Notes under the pieces: model-generated | The model's input: the letters and a program-made list of their open reading frames with translations, nothing else | Told to the model about the DNA's origin: nothing | Databases searched by the model: none | Shown: piece by piece, positions 1-10,411 of the stretch | Layout of the letters: every line of letters starts with the position of its first letter | Position numbering within the stretch: the stretch's first letter is position 1 | Assembly: GCF_028583425.1 (NCBI RefSeq) | Contig: NC_072802.1 | Location: 12,285,926 to 12,349,925 of the forward strand | DNA length: 64,000 nucleotides | Direction: 5' to 3' | DNA from: Eublepharis macularius | Taxonomy: Eukaryota; Chordata; Lepidosauria; Squamata; Eublepharidae | Made by a program: the position numbers and the translations under genes

Positions 1-505
1 AATACTTTGGCCAAAACAAAACCAGACTACAAAAAGTATGCCGATCGCCATTGTGTGGCACAGTGGGAATTACACCCCAGAGATAAAGTATATGTGTCTA
101 CCAAGAACTTCAGAACCGCGCAATCTAGTAAAAAACTAGGGTTAAAGTATTTAGGACCCTTCCCAATTAAAAGAGTGATCAACAATGTGACTGTGGAACT
201 AGAATTGCCAAAGAATCTACGCCAGGTCCACCCTACATTAGCCTACTCAAAAAGGCACCTCCCCCAGATGAATGGCATCCTGAAAAACCAGTGCCCCACC
301 CAACGGTGATAGACGGCCAAATCCACTACAAGATAGAAGAAATCTTGGACTCCAAACGCAGACACAACAAGACTTTTTACCTGGTCAGGTGGAAGGACTT
401 TGAGGAGGGTTTCGTGAGTGGGTGGAGGCTTCTCATGTAAATGCCCCTAAACTAATTGCTAAGTTTCATAAAAAATACCCTGAGAAAGCAGGAGCTGAAG
501 GGTGA
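1..505 (+). pseudogene. Ty3/gypsy LTR retrotransposon pol 3' end (integrase C-terminus and chromodomain), broken
   Basis: The window opens inside an integrase C-terminal region, open to a stop at 307-309. A chromodomain-like block follows in another frame at about 294-405, with aromatic and acidic residues typical of the fold. After a second frame change the C-terminal tail runs to a stop at 503-505. A chromodomain fused to the integrase C-terminus is the hallmark of the chromovirus branch of Ty3/gypsy, where it steers integration to chromatin. Two frame changes mean the copy is inactive. Directly downstream come a purine-rich tract and an LTR, which fits this identity. Reverse transcriptase and gag would lie left of the window. 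Confidence 0.85.
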
Positions 506-531
506 GAGGAGGGGTCTTAAGGGGGGCAGAA
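506..531 (+). other. Polypurine tract of the LTR element
   Basis: A purine-rich run with a short pyrimidine interruption lies between the pol stop and the LTR boundary. This is where plus-strand DNA priming occurs in LTR retrotransposons. The call rests on position and composition. Confidence 0.6.
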
Positions 532-955
532 TGTCAGAGTCTCAGTTCAATTGTCAGTTCTCTAGCCAGAGTCACGCCATATTAACATGCTATAATCCAT
601 AGTTGTTTAGCTTTCTCCCTCTAGGCCCAGGTGGTGACCAGGCCACATATATCCATGGGAGCGAAGAGTTCTTATCAACCCATTCCGGCCGACCTTGACG
701 TCCTCGTCTTCCCATGCCTTCGCAGACAGGACTAAGGGGGGAGGCTGGGAATGGGTGTTTGAAACGTTGTTACTTTCATTTCATGTGTCATTCTCAAAAA
801 AGCTTTCGTTCAGCCAAGGGCCTCAAGCCCTTGGATTGTGGACACCTGTATCCTGAGCATAATCTTCCAATAAACCTTTTAAAACCAAGAAACCTTGTGC
901 TTCTTGCAGAGAGGGGGAGATGAACTCTAGATAACTGGGATTCCATAGTCTGACA
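532..955 (+). repeat. 3' LTR of the Ty3/gypsy element
   Basis: The 424-bp segment starts TGTCAGA and ends TCTGACA, a 7-bp inverted terminal repeat of the TG...CA type. It follows the polypurine tract immediately. An AATAAA signal at 869-874 and a TATA-like stretch near 635-650 fit an LTR with promoter and polyadenylation functions. The 5' LTR is not in the window, so divergence between LTRs and the target duplication cannot be assessed. Confidence 0.8.
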
Positions 956-2493
956 GTTGCCATGTAGGCTTGCATGGTGGGGGGGAGGTTGGGAGAGGAA
1001 TTCTCCACTAATTCCTGTACCCTGTACGTCTGTAACTAGTGATATGGGGTGCCAAATAGCCCTCATTTTGAAGACAGAGTGTTATTTGAAGGTTTCATCC
1101 TTCGGTTTAATGCATGGTTGCTCCTTGTAAAAGAAGACCTGCCCTTCTATTTCACACCCTTACACTTTTGGGGAGTGAGTAGAGCCAGCACTGATGACTG
1201 GGCAGCCAGGTTTGTGTCACCATGACCTACCCTTCTCTCTCCTTGCTGTCTACCAAGGTTTCCTAAAATGAATGATCTCTTCAATTCCCTGCTTCTTGCT
1301 TCCACCCTCTGCCAAACATAACTGGGGATGACAAAGTACCGGGGACATTGCGTGGGCATCCATTCTGCCAGAATATCAAGGAGGGGATGGGGAAGATTCC
1401 TGCGCTTCGGCCAGGGCTCTCAGACTAGCATTGGGGCTAGCCAGGTGGGTAACTGTTCTGTCTCCGTAGTGTTTGACATGAAATACGATCGGTGGGCTGG
1501 GTGTGTGTGTGTGTGCTTTTCAAGACACAAGGCTGCTTTGGTGTGCCATATTTTCCTAGAGCTTTTGAAACTACTCATCCCTCTCAGTTCCAGTGAGTAT
1601 TCACTGTATTCAAGTGAGTATTCACTCAAGCTAAGCTTAATCATTAAAGTAATCATGATGTGGCTTGATAGTGTGGGATAGTATACATGGGGCTGTACAA
1701 CGCAACAAAAAATGTAATCAGGAAGGACTATGGACTATACTACTGTTTATACTATAGGTAGTATTGTCTGATGCTGTAAGCAGGATCCTAATATGTAAGT
1801 TTTGCATCATTTGATGCATCATGTTACAGTTTTACACCACTGTTAAATCCAAACCCTATTCCACTGCTTGCTGGAAGTGCCATCCTATTGATTATATTGA
1901 TTCTATCCTCCTAGAGTCACAGTCATAAAAGCCAACTTTAAATAATGTAAGTAATTAAAATTTAAAAAATATATAAACCACTACAGTTTAACCATGAATC
2001 TCCTTTATTCTGTTAGCAAGACAATAATATCTGAACATGTATATCTGCCATATTTTTTCTCTTTTTTGATTGCACTTAAAAGCAAACTTTGAAGTTACAG
2101 TAGCTGCCAAATCCCAGAATTATCGTGCAGCGAAATAGGAAGGCAATTTGCCCATGTTCTTCTTACAAGTTATGCCTGGCAGGAAAATGCTCATGAGTCA
2201 GAAGCTCTCTGCCTAAATCCCAACATTCCCTCAGACTTCAAATTAATAATTGTAAACATTGAATAGGTGCAAACCTTTCAGGGTTGTTGTAAGGATTAAA
2301 AGGAGATGGGGAGAATGATGTTATATAAACTGTCTTAGATCACCACTGGAGAGAGAGGCAGGGTGTAGACATGCACAATATACAGACTCAAGCAGGTTAC
2401 TACAGGTACCGTTTTTCATTCTTGAGTTTTTAAAAATCCTACTTTGTTAGTTTTAAAGACCACAACAGAAGGGTTTTTTTTAAAAAAAACAAG
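956..2493. other. Non-coding stretch, no gene seen
   Basis: The short open frames lack splice signals and protein-like composition. Contents noted: a (GT)n run at about 1500-1516, and a 12-bp palindromic unit (GTGAGTATTCAC) occurring twice near 1593-1627. The rest is AT-rich sequence with no recognised repeat. Confidence 0.5.
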
Positions 2494-2685
2494 GGCCATT
2501 TTCACACTGCTTACCTTCCCTCGCAACGACCCGGAACACCGCGCAAAAAACGCGGAAGATCGCATTTTCTCACACAAGATTTGTGCAACATTGCGCAAAT
2601 CTCACGCGAGAAAACGCGATCTTCCGCGTTTTTTGTGCAATGTTCCGGGTTGTTGCGAGGGAAGGTAAGCAGTGTGAAAACGGCC
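2494..2685. mobile_element. Foldback MITE, GGCC(A/G)TTTTC terminus family, copy 1
   Basis: The 192-bp element is almost one perfect inverted repeat. The left arm starts GGCCATTTTCACACTGC and the right arm ends GCAGTGTGAAAACGGCC, with matching sequence continuing toward a short loop near 2585-2595. It is flanked by AAG on both sides (2491-2493 and 2686-2688), consistent with a 3-bp target duplication. No coding capacity. A 3-bp duplication with GG-starting ends suggests PIF/Harbinger-like mobilisation; this is inference. A further end-like sequence lies at 2750-2772. Confidence 0.75.
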
Positions 2686-2792
2686 AAGGTTAAGGGTTTG
2701 GATGTTTTTGACAGCGTTGTTCCAGGAGTTTTGCGCGATTCTGTGTGGCTGGTAAGACGTGTGAAAATGGCCTTTAACTCTTGCTACTTCAG

Positions 2793-2906
2793 GGCCAAAA
2801 AGAGCAGATCACCTTTCCGATGGCCATCGATCCTGTGTACACAGCCCACCAGAAGAAGGGGCTCCCTCTCCTGTTCTCCAAGGATGGAGTGGGGGAGCAA
2901 ACAAAG
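2793..2906 (+). CDS. Possible exon of a MROH-like HEAT-repeat protein (block 1)
   Basis: A 114-nt block open in one frame, bounded by a TTGCTACTTCAG acceptor and a strong GTGAGC donor. It encodes 38 residues (GQKEQITF...DGVGEQTK). The pattern resembles, from memory, the segment of Maestro heat-like repeat proteins around a leucine-rich helix pair. It starts 20 bp after a transposon-like terminus. Unspliced reading continues only briefly. Identity is tentative, and it may be a relic of a dead gene copy. Confidence 0.35.
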
Positions 2907-3126
2907 GTGAGCACGATGCAAGGCAGGGTCAAATCATAGCAATAAAAGGCAAGGTCAAATCACTGAAATCCCATAGAGTCCTTTCTAGGACTTGGGTACG
3001 GGTCTCATGGATGTTAAGAGCATAGACTCTGCATAGTGGAGAGTAAGAGAGGGAGGAGGGAATAAATGTGGGGCTGGAGCAGCCCTGCTAGAGGCTTAGG
3101 AGCATGGCCCTCCTCTGTTTTGGTGG

Positions 3127-3329
3127 TAGAGAGTGCCCTCAAGTCACAGCTGACTTATGGCGACCCCCTGGTCAGGTTTTCATGGCAAGAGTCTAACAGA
3201 GGTGATTTGCCATTGCCTGCCTCTGCACCCCTGGTCTTCATTCGAAATCTCCCATCCAATTACTAACCAAGGCCAACCGTGCTTAGCTTCTGAGATCTGA
3301 CGAGATCAAGCTCACCTGGGCTATGCAGG
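3127..3329 (-). repeat. 5S-rRNA-derived SINE, minus orientation
   Basis: Read on the minus strand, the right-hand part resembles the 5S rRNA internal promoter region (agatctcagaagctaag). The 3' part carries the SINE body reading 'gccataagtcagctgtgact'. Related copies lie at 24,395-24,606 (plus) and 48,034-48,370 (minus). It is a non-autonomous retroposon of Pol III origin. Confidence 0.7.
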
Positions 3330-3376
3330 CCCTCCTCTGTTCTGCCCTGGTGAATCCTGGTGGACTCGTTTTCCAG

Positions 3377-3425
3377 TTTGACTCCCGAGTTCATCATGGC
3401 AATGAACACCATCTGTAATCTAAAG
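3377..3425 (+). CDS. Possible exon of a MROH-like HEAT-repeat protein (block 2)
   Basis: A 49-nt block between a TTTTCCAG acceptor and a GTACCT donor, reading LTPEFIMAMNTICNLK in one frame. This matches the helix pattern expected between the two other MROH-like blocks. The phase at its start does not match the phase-0 end of block 1, so an exon is missing between them or the copy has decayed. A second protein-like frame at about 3432-3515 (ELCEEQMKQETLGLWDNE, then a stop) may be part of the next exon. Confidence 0.3.
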
Positions 3426-4230
3426 GTACCTCTTTTTTTGAGGGAACCTTTAACAAGGGATGGGAGCTCTGTGAGGAGCAGATGAAGCAGGAAACCTTGG
3501 GGTTGTGGGACAATGAGTAGAAATGGGGGGAAAGATCTAGAATCCATGAAAGGAAGAGGCTGCCCATGGGCTTCAACAGGCACCTTAAGAATCAGGTGGA
3601 CCGAAAACTGGAAGAGTTTTGCTCTGAGATGGGCCAGACAGAAGCTTCTCCCCTCCAAACCACACAGAGGTCATTTCACTGGTTTGTTTCACCCCAGGAA
3701 AACATGGCCAAATCGCCTCAGAGTACAGCTCTGGTTTCCTTCCATCTTATCAGATGCTCCTTTTCTATTGCAGCTGATACAATGCTGCCCCCCCCCCCCG
3801 GCTCTGGGCTGAGTTGGCAAATCCATGGCCTGTCGGGGCAGTTGCGGGGGTCCTTTACCACATACTTAGGGATGAATGACTGTCCCTGCTTTCATTGTGG
3901 AATCTTGAATGGGAGTCTAGGGTGAAACACCCCTCAAAGCCACTTATGTCAAATGCTGTTTGCCTTGTCCAAGGTGTGCCAAATATGCCTGCCAGTCCTG
4001 TGGTGCCCAAGGCCATGTCTTCTCTGGATGGTGGAGGTGCAGCACTGGAGATCATTGTGTTCCCTCAGGAATTGGGAAGAAGCCAAAGAGGCAGTAATCC
4101 TCTTGGAGTCCTGAATGCACCATCCTGCTTCCAGTAAATTGAGACAGGCCGGCCTCCAAGACTTCCTGCAGGTGGGGGGGGGGGGTTGAGGAATTCAGCA
4201 CCTCTTGTACAACATCCATCTCCCTTTCAG

Positions 4231-4350
4231 ACTCTGAAGAGCAAAACAGAGGAAGGCCTCACTCGGACGCTGCAGGGGCTGCTGAGGAAGGACTCTTCTG
4301 CTGTGCATTTGGTGGAGCACCTTGATGTATATGTAGGAGAGAAAATGGAG
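4231..4350 (+). CDS. Possible exon of a MROH-like HEAT-repeat protein (block 3)
   Basis: A 120-nt block after a strong pyrimidine tract and CAG (CATCTCCCTTTCAG), ending ATGGAG before GTGAAC. It encodes 40 residues including LTRTLQGLLRKDSSAVHLVE. In MROH-family proteins a similar helix (aliphatic-rich, with Leu-Leu and Lys-Asp) precedes a conserved 'HERERAL' helix. That continuation was not found nearby. Blocks 1-3 share strand and order, which favours one ancestral gene over chance. Whether it is expressed cannot be judged. Confidence 0.4.
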
Positions 4351-6366
4351 GTGAACATAGGTCTCTGTTGAGGTTGGGAAGCAAACATGAGCCTGGCAGG
4401 GAGAAATGATCACATCAGGGTCAGCAGAACCACACAGAGAAACTTCTTTAGGCCTTAGGTTTCAATTAATACAGTAATTACTGGACACCACCAGTAAATT
4501 TCTTAAATTGGGCTTCTCAGACTTGGAATCCTGGAGATGCAAGCAGGGAAGATTAAATTGGGCACATACATTGTGTCTGATTATCATATGATTTCGGTTA
4601 GAAATTAATAGAAATTGTAATTTTACATTAGAATGTTCACTGGATATTAATCCGTATTAGGACACATTCTTTCTTCCTGGAACCTCTCAAAGCAAAAAGG
4701 CTCTGGATCTCAGATACCTTGGTGATGGCTAAATGAATAATTCTGCAAAAGTGGAAAGCACCACAAATTGAAATATGGACTGAAGCAATGTTGCAGCTAA
4801 AGAAAGAGTTGATTTTAACAGACAAGAGTTGGCTTTAACAGACAAGAAACAAATGTGGGACATCAAGACATTTGGTCTGGATCTGTGGATTTATTTGGAC
4901 ATTAATGTGACTGAATATTAGGCTATTTATAGTATGGGATTAGCTGGTCATTTCAGGGCCAGACCAGAATTCTTGAGGACTGTCTCTAATTGGCTGTGAG
5001 CAAGATTTATTTTTGTTGTTGCTTGCTTCATACTTACTTGCTTCATACTGTGCCAGAGAGTGCAAACATTTCAATAGACCTGGTTCGTGCAGACTGAAAA
5101 GGTCCTAAGTGACACATATGAAGCCAGCAGTAGTGATGGCCAAGTTTGGAACCAGGGTAATCTTACTCTAGGTTTCGGCAGGACATTTGCTGCTTGCAAC
5201 TCACACCAGAGTTAGGGTTGTTTATCTGGACATAAATAAATAATAAAGTGTGCCTTTGTCTATTTTTTAAAAAAAGTTTTAAAATAAGTAAGTAGAATGT
5301 TTGAATTTTTGATAAAGCAAGTTGGGCAGGAACACATGGTGAACTCCATGCCCATCTGTTGATGAAGGGCCTTTGCTGAAAACCAGCTGCCTATCAGCTA
5401 TGCAGCCATGGAGGCACGGGGAAGGCACTCCCTGGGTGCTGGGCAGCATCCAACTGGGCCCTAGCTGCTGTACAGCAAAGCGGGGGCGGGGGCGGGGGGG
5501 GCTGCTGTTGGGGCTCAGCACTTTGCAGTAAAATTCTGTGCCGAAATAAAGACAGTACCAAAAAAAGAACTTCCAACTAGGAGCCACTGCAGCTGTCCAC
5601 TCTGAAGGGTTTGGGGGAGCTCGCCCTGTTCTCTCTTGGAATTGCAGGGTAGTTTTTGAGCATGGAAAAGCTTCCACTTTGGGATGCGGGCATCAGAGAG
5701 CGCCTTTTGCTCTTGCCCTGGGAAGAGAAAAGGACTTGTTAGAAAGGAGGCCTGAACTTTTCCTTGACACGAATAACTTACCTTTCTGTCCCAACCTCCT
5801 GTTCTCCAAAGGGCTTTCTCCTTCTTCTACTCACAACTCCTCTGTAAGGTAGATTGGGCTGAGAAATGACAACTGCCCCAGAGTGCCTGCTATGTTGTAG
5901 AGTGCCACCCCTGGCCCTGGTTTGCTTGTCTAAGCACAACTCCATTCTCCTACTCACAGATGATATCTGTGGTTTTAGGGTCAGGAGGATATTATTTGAT
6001 AGAGCGGCATGTCCCTGCCTACACCTTGCAGCAGCAATCCAGACCAGGTTGCAGTTTGAGAAGGGTTGAAATTGCCCCCACACAAAAAGGTCTAGCTTGG
6101 CCAGGAGGGCAAATCTCTCTGTTTGGGGGCACAAGATCAGGATGGAGGCAGGCAGCAACCCTAAAATAGCAGGGGCCTTTTTTGAAAGATGAAGGGCCAC
6201 CCTCCCCCCCCCCCGCCTCCAAGGAGCTCTCTGAAGAGCCACCAAGCCCTTTCTGAGCACTGCCGTCAGCCAAGAGGGCCACATAGGTGTGCCAGACCTC
6301 GTGCTTTGCAAAAAAAAAGAGGGGGGGGGGACAGAGTCCCTCACGGGAGAAAAATGCACTTTACAC
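4351..6366. other. Non-coding stretch with possible LINE debris
   Basis: No exon chain recognised. Around 4660-4900 the plus strand looks like decayed L1/Tx1-type LINE coding sequence (low confidence). Two 20-bp near-identical tandem units lie at 4804-4843. A G-rich block at 5480-5510 and several C or G homopolymers occur. The 193-codon minus-strand frame at 5778-6359 has low-complexity composition and no recognisable domain; I do not regard it as a gene. Confidence 0.4.
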
Positions 6367-6369
6367 TGT

Positions 6370-6966
6370 GCAGGCTATTAATCAATTTAAAGTGCAAAAG
6401 TGCTAATACCTTTTATATTATAAATCTCATATACAATATACAGTATCCCAATACAAAAAGTACAAAATTCTTCCTTTGTGCATTTGCTACAACTTTACAG
6501 ATTGGGATGACTCCGGAGGAGAACAATAAAGTTCATTAGGTGGAGGCAATTAGTTTTTGTCTGTTTCTTCTTGTGTTTTCATTAACTTTGTTAATTTCCA
6601 AGCATTGTGTGGTCAAACTGAAGGGAAGATGGTAATACGAAGTCCCACGCCCAATCCGGGGCCGGCTATTATTGACTCAGATTTCATACATCACCTCCTC
6701 AGGGGTGTGTTAATCCGCTATAACACAAAATTAAAATACATAACAACCCAAATTTGACAACACTAAATTCATACATCCATCATGATTTTAGAGGAGATCA
6801 GTAAAGATCTTACCATAGTATGATCCACAAGTTCCCCACAGTCCGGAGAATGGTGGCGGTTTGTTCTCAAACGCGCACCCCCCCCCCTCACCCATTATAT
6901 CCTCCTGTCTGTGTTCCATTTAAAGGGGAAGCAGCTTCATTCAACTAGGTTGAAGTACTTTCTTAT
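6370..6966 (-). repeat. Possible 3' region of a Penelope-like element
   Basis: This AT-rich, non-coding sequence follows, on the minus strand, the stop codon of the Penelope-like reading frame. It could be that element's 3' untranslated region. The boundary is not defined, and no terminal repeat or target duplication was found. Confidence 0.3.
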
Positions 6967-7194
6967 TTATAAAAAACAATTAAAAGACAGATCTGTATTT
7001 AAAGCATTAGGTTTTAAGGTGTTCAGAACATGAATCCCCTTGGCTTCCTTTCTTAGTGGCACATTCTGTACTTGTTGTTGGGAAAGTCCCTTCTGAGCGA
7101 CAAATAAAATCGCTACTTTAAACGTGTTTTCCCGGTGCTGCTTTTCCTTAAAATGTAGTGTAAGTGGAGCTGAGTTTTTAATTCTAGATACATG
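6967..7194 (-). pseudogene. Penelope-like retroelement, C-terminal end of the ORF (GIY-YIG endonuclease tail)
   Basis: Minus-strand frame of about 75 codons, open from 7194 to the TAA at 6967-6969. Features typical of Penelope C-termini are a 'TLHFKEK' motif, a 'LRKEAKGIHVLNTLKPNALN' segment corresponding to the family's E-x-W-I-x-L-x-T-x-x-P-x-G-L-N signature, and an ending on aromatic residues. Penelope elements encode a reverse transcriptase linked to a GIY-YIG nuclease. Only the nuclease tail remains, and upstream sequence does not continue the frame. The call rests on pattern memory, so moderate confidence. Confidence 0.5.
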
Positions 7195-9744
7195 TTGGTG
7201 CCACTTTCAGTTTAAACCGGAAGAGACAAGGGATGCGCCTGCACACAAAAAGCACAGAGTACTGGAAAGAAAGCTCCAGGGTTATCCTTGGCAATGTACT
7301 GACGTCACTTTTGGGTGCACACGTCAGCATTTTGCTGGCAACATCATGAGATAGACAATGAGCCCCCCCTGCCCCGCCCCGCCCCGCCCTCACTCCTGAA
7401 AGTAAGCCTCCTACCAGTTTCCAGGGTGGACCTGGCAATGCTCGAGCCACGCAATGACTTGGCCCCGGAGACTGAGGGTGAGGTGCTGCGTACTTCCACA
7501 GCTCCTGGCCTACCGGACGTGCAGCAAATGGGCTGAAGTGAGGCCCAAGGCCGTCCTGGCTCTGCAGGAAATAGATCAGCGTGTTGGTAGCAGGGTTAAA
7601 ACAGTATTAAAACTTGATTCCTACCTGAATGTTGCATCTGGCCTCCAGTCCAAATCCTTGGTGTAAGAGCGGCCAGGCTTGCAATATTGATCCTCAGCAG
7701 TTCCCTTTCAAGCGACGTGTGCCCTTTTCATGCCCATTCGGACCAGCTTCAGCTAGGAAATTGCATGGACCGCTGAAGACTCTCTCTGCCTCCATCTTCT
7801 TGCTGTTGGTGAGGGACTAGACTGTCTCAGCTTCTCCTTGACTTCAGCGCAGAAAGCTCTCTTGGTCCCTCTGGCTTGAGGTTGTCAGAGAAAACAGTGG
7901 TGTATGCAAAACCTTTCCTTCTAAACCTGAGTGGGGATTATGATGGACTGGATCTCAGAGTAGAACTGCCAAGATACTTTTAACTTGGGGTTGAGCTTCC
8001 CCTTTCTCTTCCCTCAGTCTTGGAAAACGGAAGACTGTACAAGTACATTAATCTCAAGGGGTGAGCCTCTCCTGGACACCATGCTCTGCCGGCCTGCTCC
8101 CCTGGAGACAGGCTCTGAGGCCAACCCCCTCCCCTGAGGCCAAGCATCTCCCCTCCTGCCTCACCGGCCGCTCAACGGCATCTGAAGGGAAAGGGCAGTT
8201 GAACCGCTTTTGGCTCCATATTCCAAAGGCCCTGATTGGCCATTAGCAGCTCCATGAACATTCCAAACAGGTTTCAAAGGGATTGGTTTTCAGGAAATGA
8301 GCAGGACTTCGACCTGTCCATCACACAGGTGTATACCAGCCTCACATTTGTGTGAATCAAGCCCTTTCTCACATCAGAGAGAACCCCCTCCCTCTACCAA
8401 AGTGCTGCAGCTCTGGGTTCCAGTCCCCGTCTGAAGGGGAGGGGAAAGGGGAGGCAAGAAACATACTTCTATAGAGGTCTTTGGAACCAGGCTCCAAGGG
8501 ATGCTGGGAATGACAATGGCAATTGGGTTAGAGTAGAATAATCCGGGAGAGTTGATGGAGCAGGAACAGGAAGAGACATTTGCAACCAAAGGAAGAATTC
8601 AGTATGTTAAAGCTCTGAACCTTGAAAAGCCCCGAAGTTGTGGTCAGGGGCAAGAGATGGAAGTTGCCGCACAATGTTTCCGAGGGAGGGAGGGAGGGAG
8701 GGAGGGAGGGAGGTGTTTGCTGGGAGGACAGAAAATATTCAAGACAGTCTTGGTGTCAGTGGACTGGGAATCGGCCCAATGCGCAGATAAGAGCCAAACT
8801 ACAAGTTACAACATCCTCGGGTCTGATCCATGGAACCGACGGCATCTTAGAGAAGAATCTGACCCTTTAAAAGTGCAGGACTGATCCTGTTTCCTTAGAG
8901 CATTTTCAAGTGCTGAAACAGCCATGGGGGATGCTCTTTCAGTACTTGAAAAGCTGTGTGCATGGGGGACGAGATCACCTGGTCCTGCCATGCTGCCCTG
9001 GTGGCATTTTTAAAAGGCCAGTTTCTCCTCTAAAATGGCATTGGTGGAAACAGCTAGTTTGTCTAGAGTCAATGACAACTCTAAACTCATGTCTGTGGGT
9101 TTCCTTGTTTGGAAAGAAGGTGGCCAGGCCACAGAGTAGGTGACCACCACCCTCCCCTCCCCCAATGAAAATGCCTTGAGGCAAAGGCTAAGAGCTGGGA
9201 GTGCACGATGAGAGCTGCAATCCTAAGGATGCTTTCTTCAGACTAAGACCCACTGAATACTTAAAACAGGAGTGACATCTGAGTAGCCCTCCCGAGGATT
9301 GCTCCCCATCAGACTTTCCGTTGGTGTAAAGAAGTTTTTATCTCTCTCTACTTATTTATATTTCAACATCTGGGAACTTTAAAGAGCTGCTGAAGTTGGG
9401 AAAGCTAGAACACTACTTACAGCCAAATTAACAGCGCTGTCCATTTGGAAATCTCCAGTTTTGGGTTGCTGTTTACCCACGTTTGAGGAGCAAGGGGCTG
9501 TTTTTATTTCCTCCCCTTTTTGGTTGTCCTCTCTTTCATTGAATGGTTTATTTTCAAAAGCAGGGGAGCTCTGTTTGTATAGGAGATGATGAAGTCATCT
9601 GTTCTGCTAACTGCAAGTTTCCTCTCTAACATCTGTGGAAGGAACATTTGTGTATGTAGCACGTTCAGCCACTTGGCCCTCCACTACAAAATGAAATGGA
9701 ATGGGTTTATCCTGTCAACCCATGACTTAGCTACAGTGATCCAA
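7195..9744. other. Non-coding stretch, no confirmed gene
   Basis: A GC-rich patch at 7360-7560 contains two short protein-like blocks with AG/GT-like borders (around 7432-7480 and 7500-7595), but no family was recognised and they do not join convincingly. A (GGGA)n microsatellite lies at 8682-8713. A degenerate copy of the 'gcaatcctaag' repeat may lie at about 9215-9305. The remainder shows nothing recognisable. Confidence 0.4.
8682..8713. repeat. (GGGA)n microsatellite
   Basis: About eight uninterrupted copies of a purine tetranucleotide, seen directly in the sequence. Confidence 0.9.
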
Positions 9745-10411
9745 GCAACGGTCACTCTAGGCTAGATTACTGTAACTCACTCTACGCGGGGCTGCCCTTG
9801 AGCCTGACCCGGAGATTACAGCTGGTACAAAATGCAGTGGCTCGTGTTATTACGAGAGTGCCAAATAAGGCGCATATAACACCGATCTTACGCGACCTGT
9901 ATTGGTTGCCAGTGGAGTACTGGATCAGATTCAAGGTTCTGGTATTGACCTACAAGGCCCTGCGCAGACTGGGACCAGCGTATCTATGGGACTGTCTCTC
10001 CCCATATATTCCCTGGAGGATACTCCGATCAGGGGACAAACAGCTGTTGGTGGTCCCTGGCCCCAAGGAGGCCCGCTGAGCCTCGACTAGAGTCAGGGCC
10101 TTTTTGGTCCTGGCTCCCACCTAGTGGAATACTCTGTCTGCTGAGATCAGGGCCTGGCAGGACTTACTGTCCTTCCACCAGGCATATGGCTGAGGCTGGG
10201 CCTCCGCTGGCCTGAAAAAAGGGGTGTATAAAATCTTAACCCTCCCTGTGAAGGCTGTCCACCATCCTGTTTTAAATATGTATTAATACACTGCTGTTTT
10301 TAATTATGTTTTAATGCAGATGAATTTTTATTGTATTTTACTAGGTTGTTATCCACCCTGAGCCCACTCACGGGGAGGGCGGAATAGAAATAAATAAATA
10401 AATATTTTCTC
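9745..10411 (+). mobile_element. L2-type LINE, 3' end of ORF2 and tail
   Basis: The translation contains the typical L2 C-terminal order: 'RRLQLVQNAVARVI', then 'ILRDLYWLPV', then 'FKVLVLTYKAL', then a leucine-rich end near 10,079. A non-coding tail follows with the common squamate wording 'ccaccctgagcc...gggcggaatagaaataaataaataaata'. The 5' part is missing, as usual for truncated LINE insertions. No function is expected. Confidence 0.85.

Noticed and set aside
5778-6359. 193-codon minus-strand open frame
   Set aside because: No domain, low-complexity stretches from homopolymers, no convincing splice or start context.
7432-7600. GC-rich protein-like blocks with AG/GT-like edges, possible extra MROH-like exons
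   Set aside because: No family pattern recognised and the blocks do not join in phase; kept only as a note.
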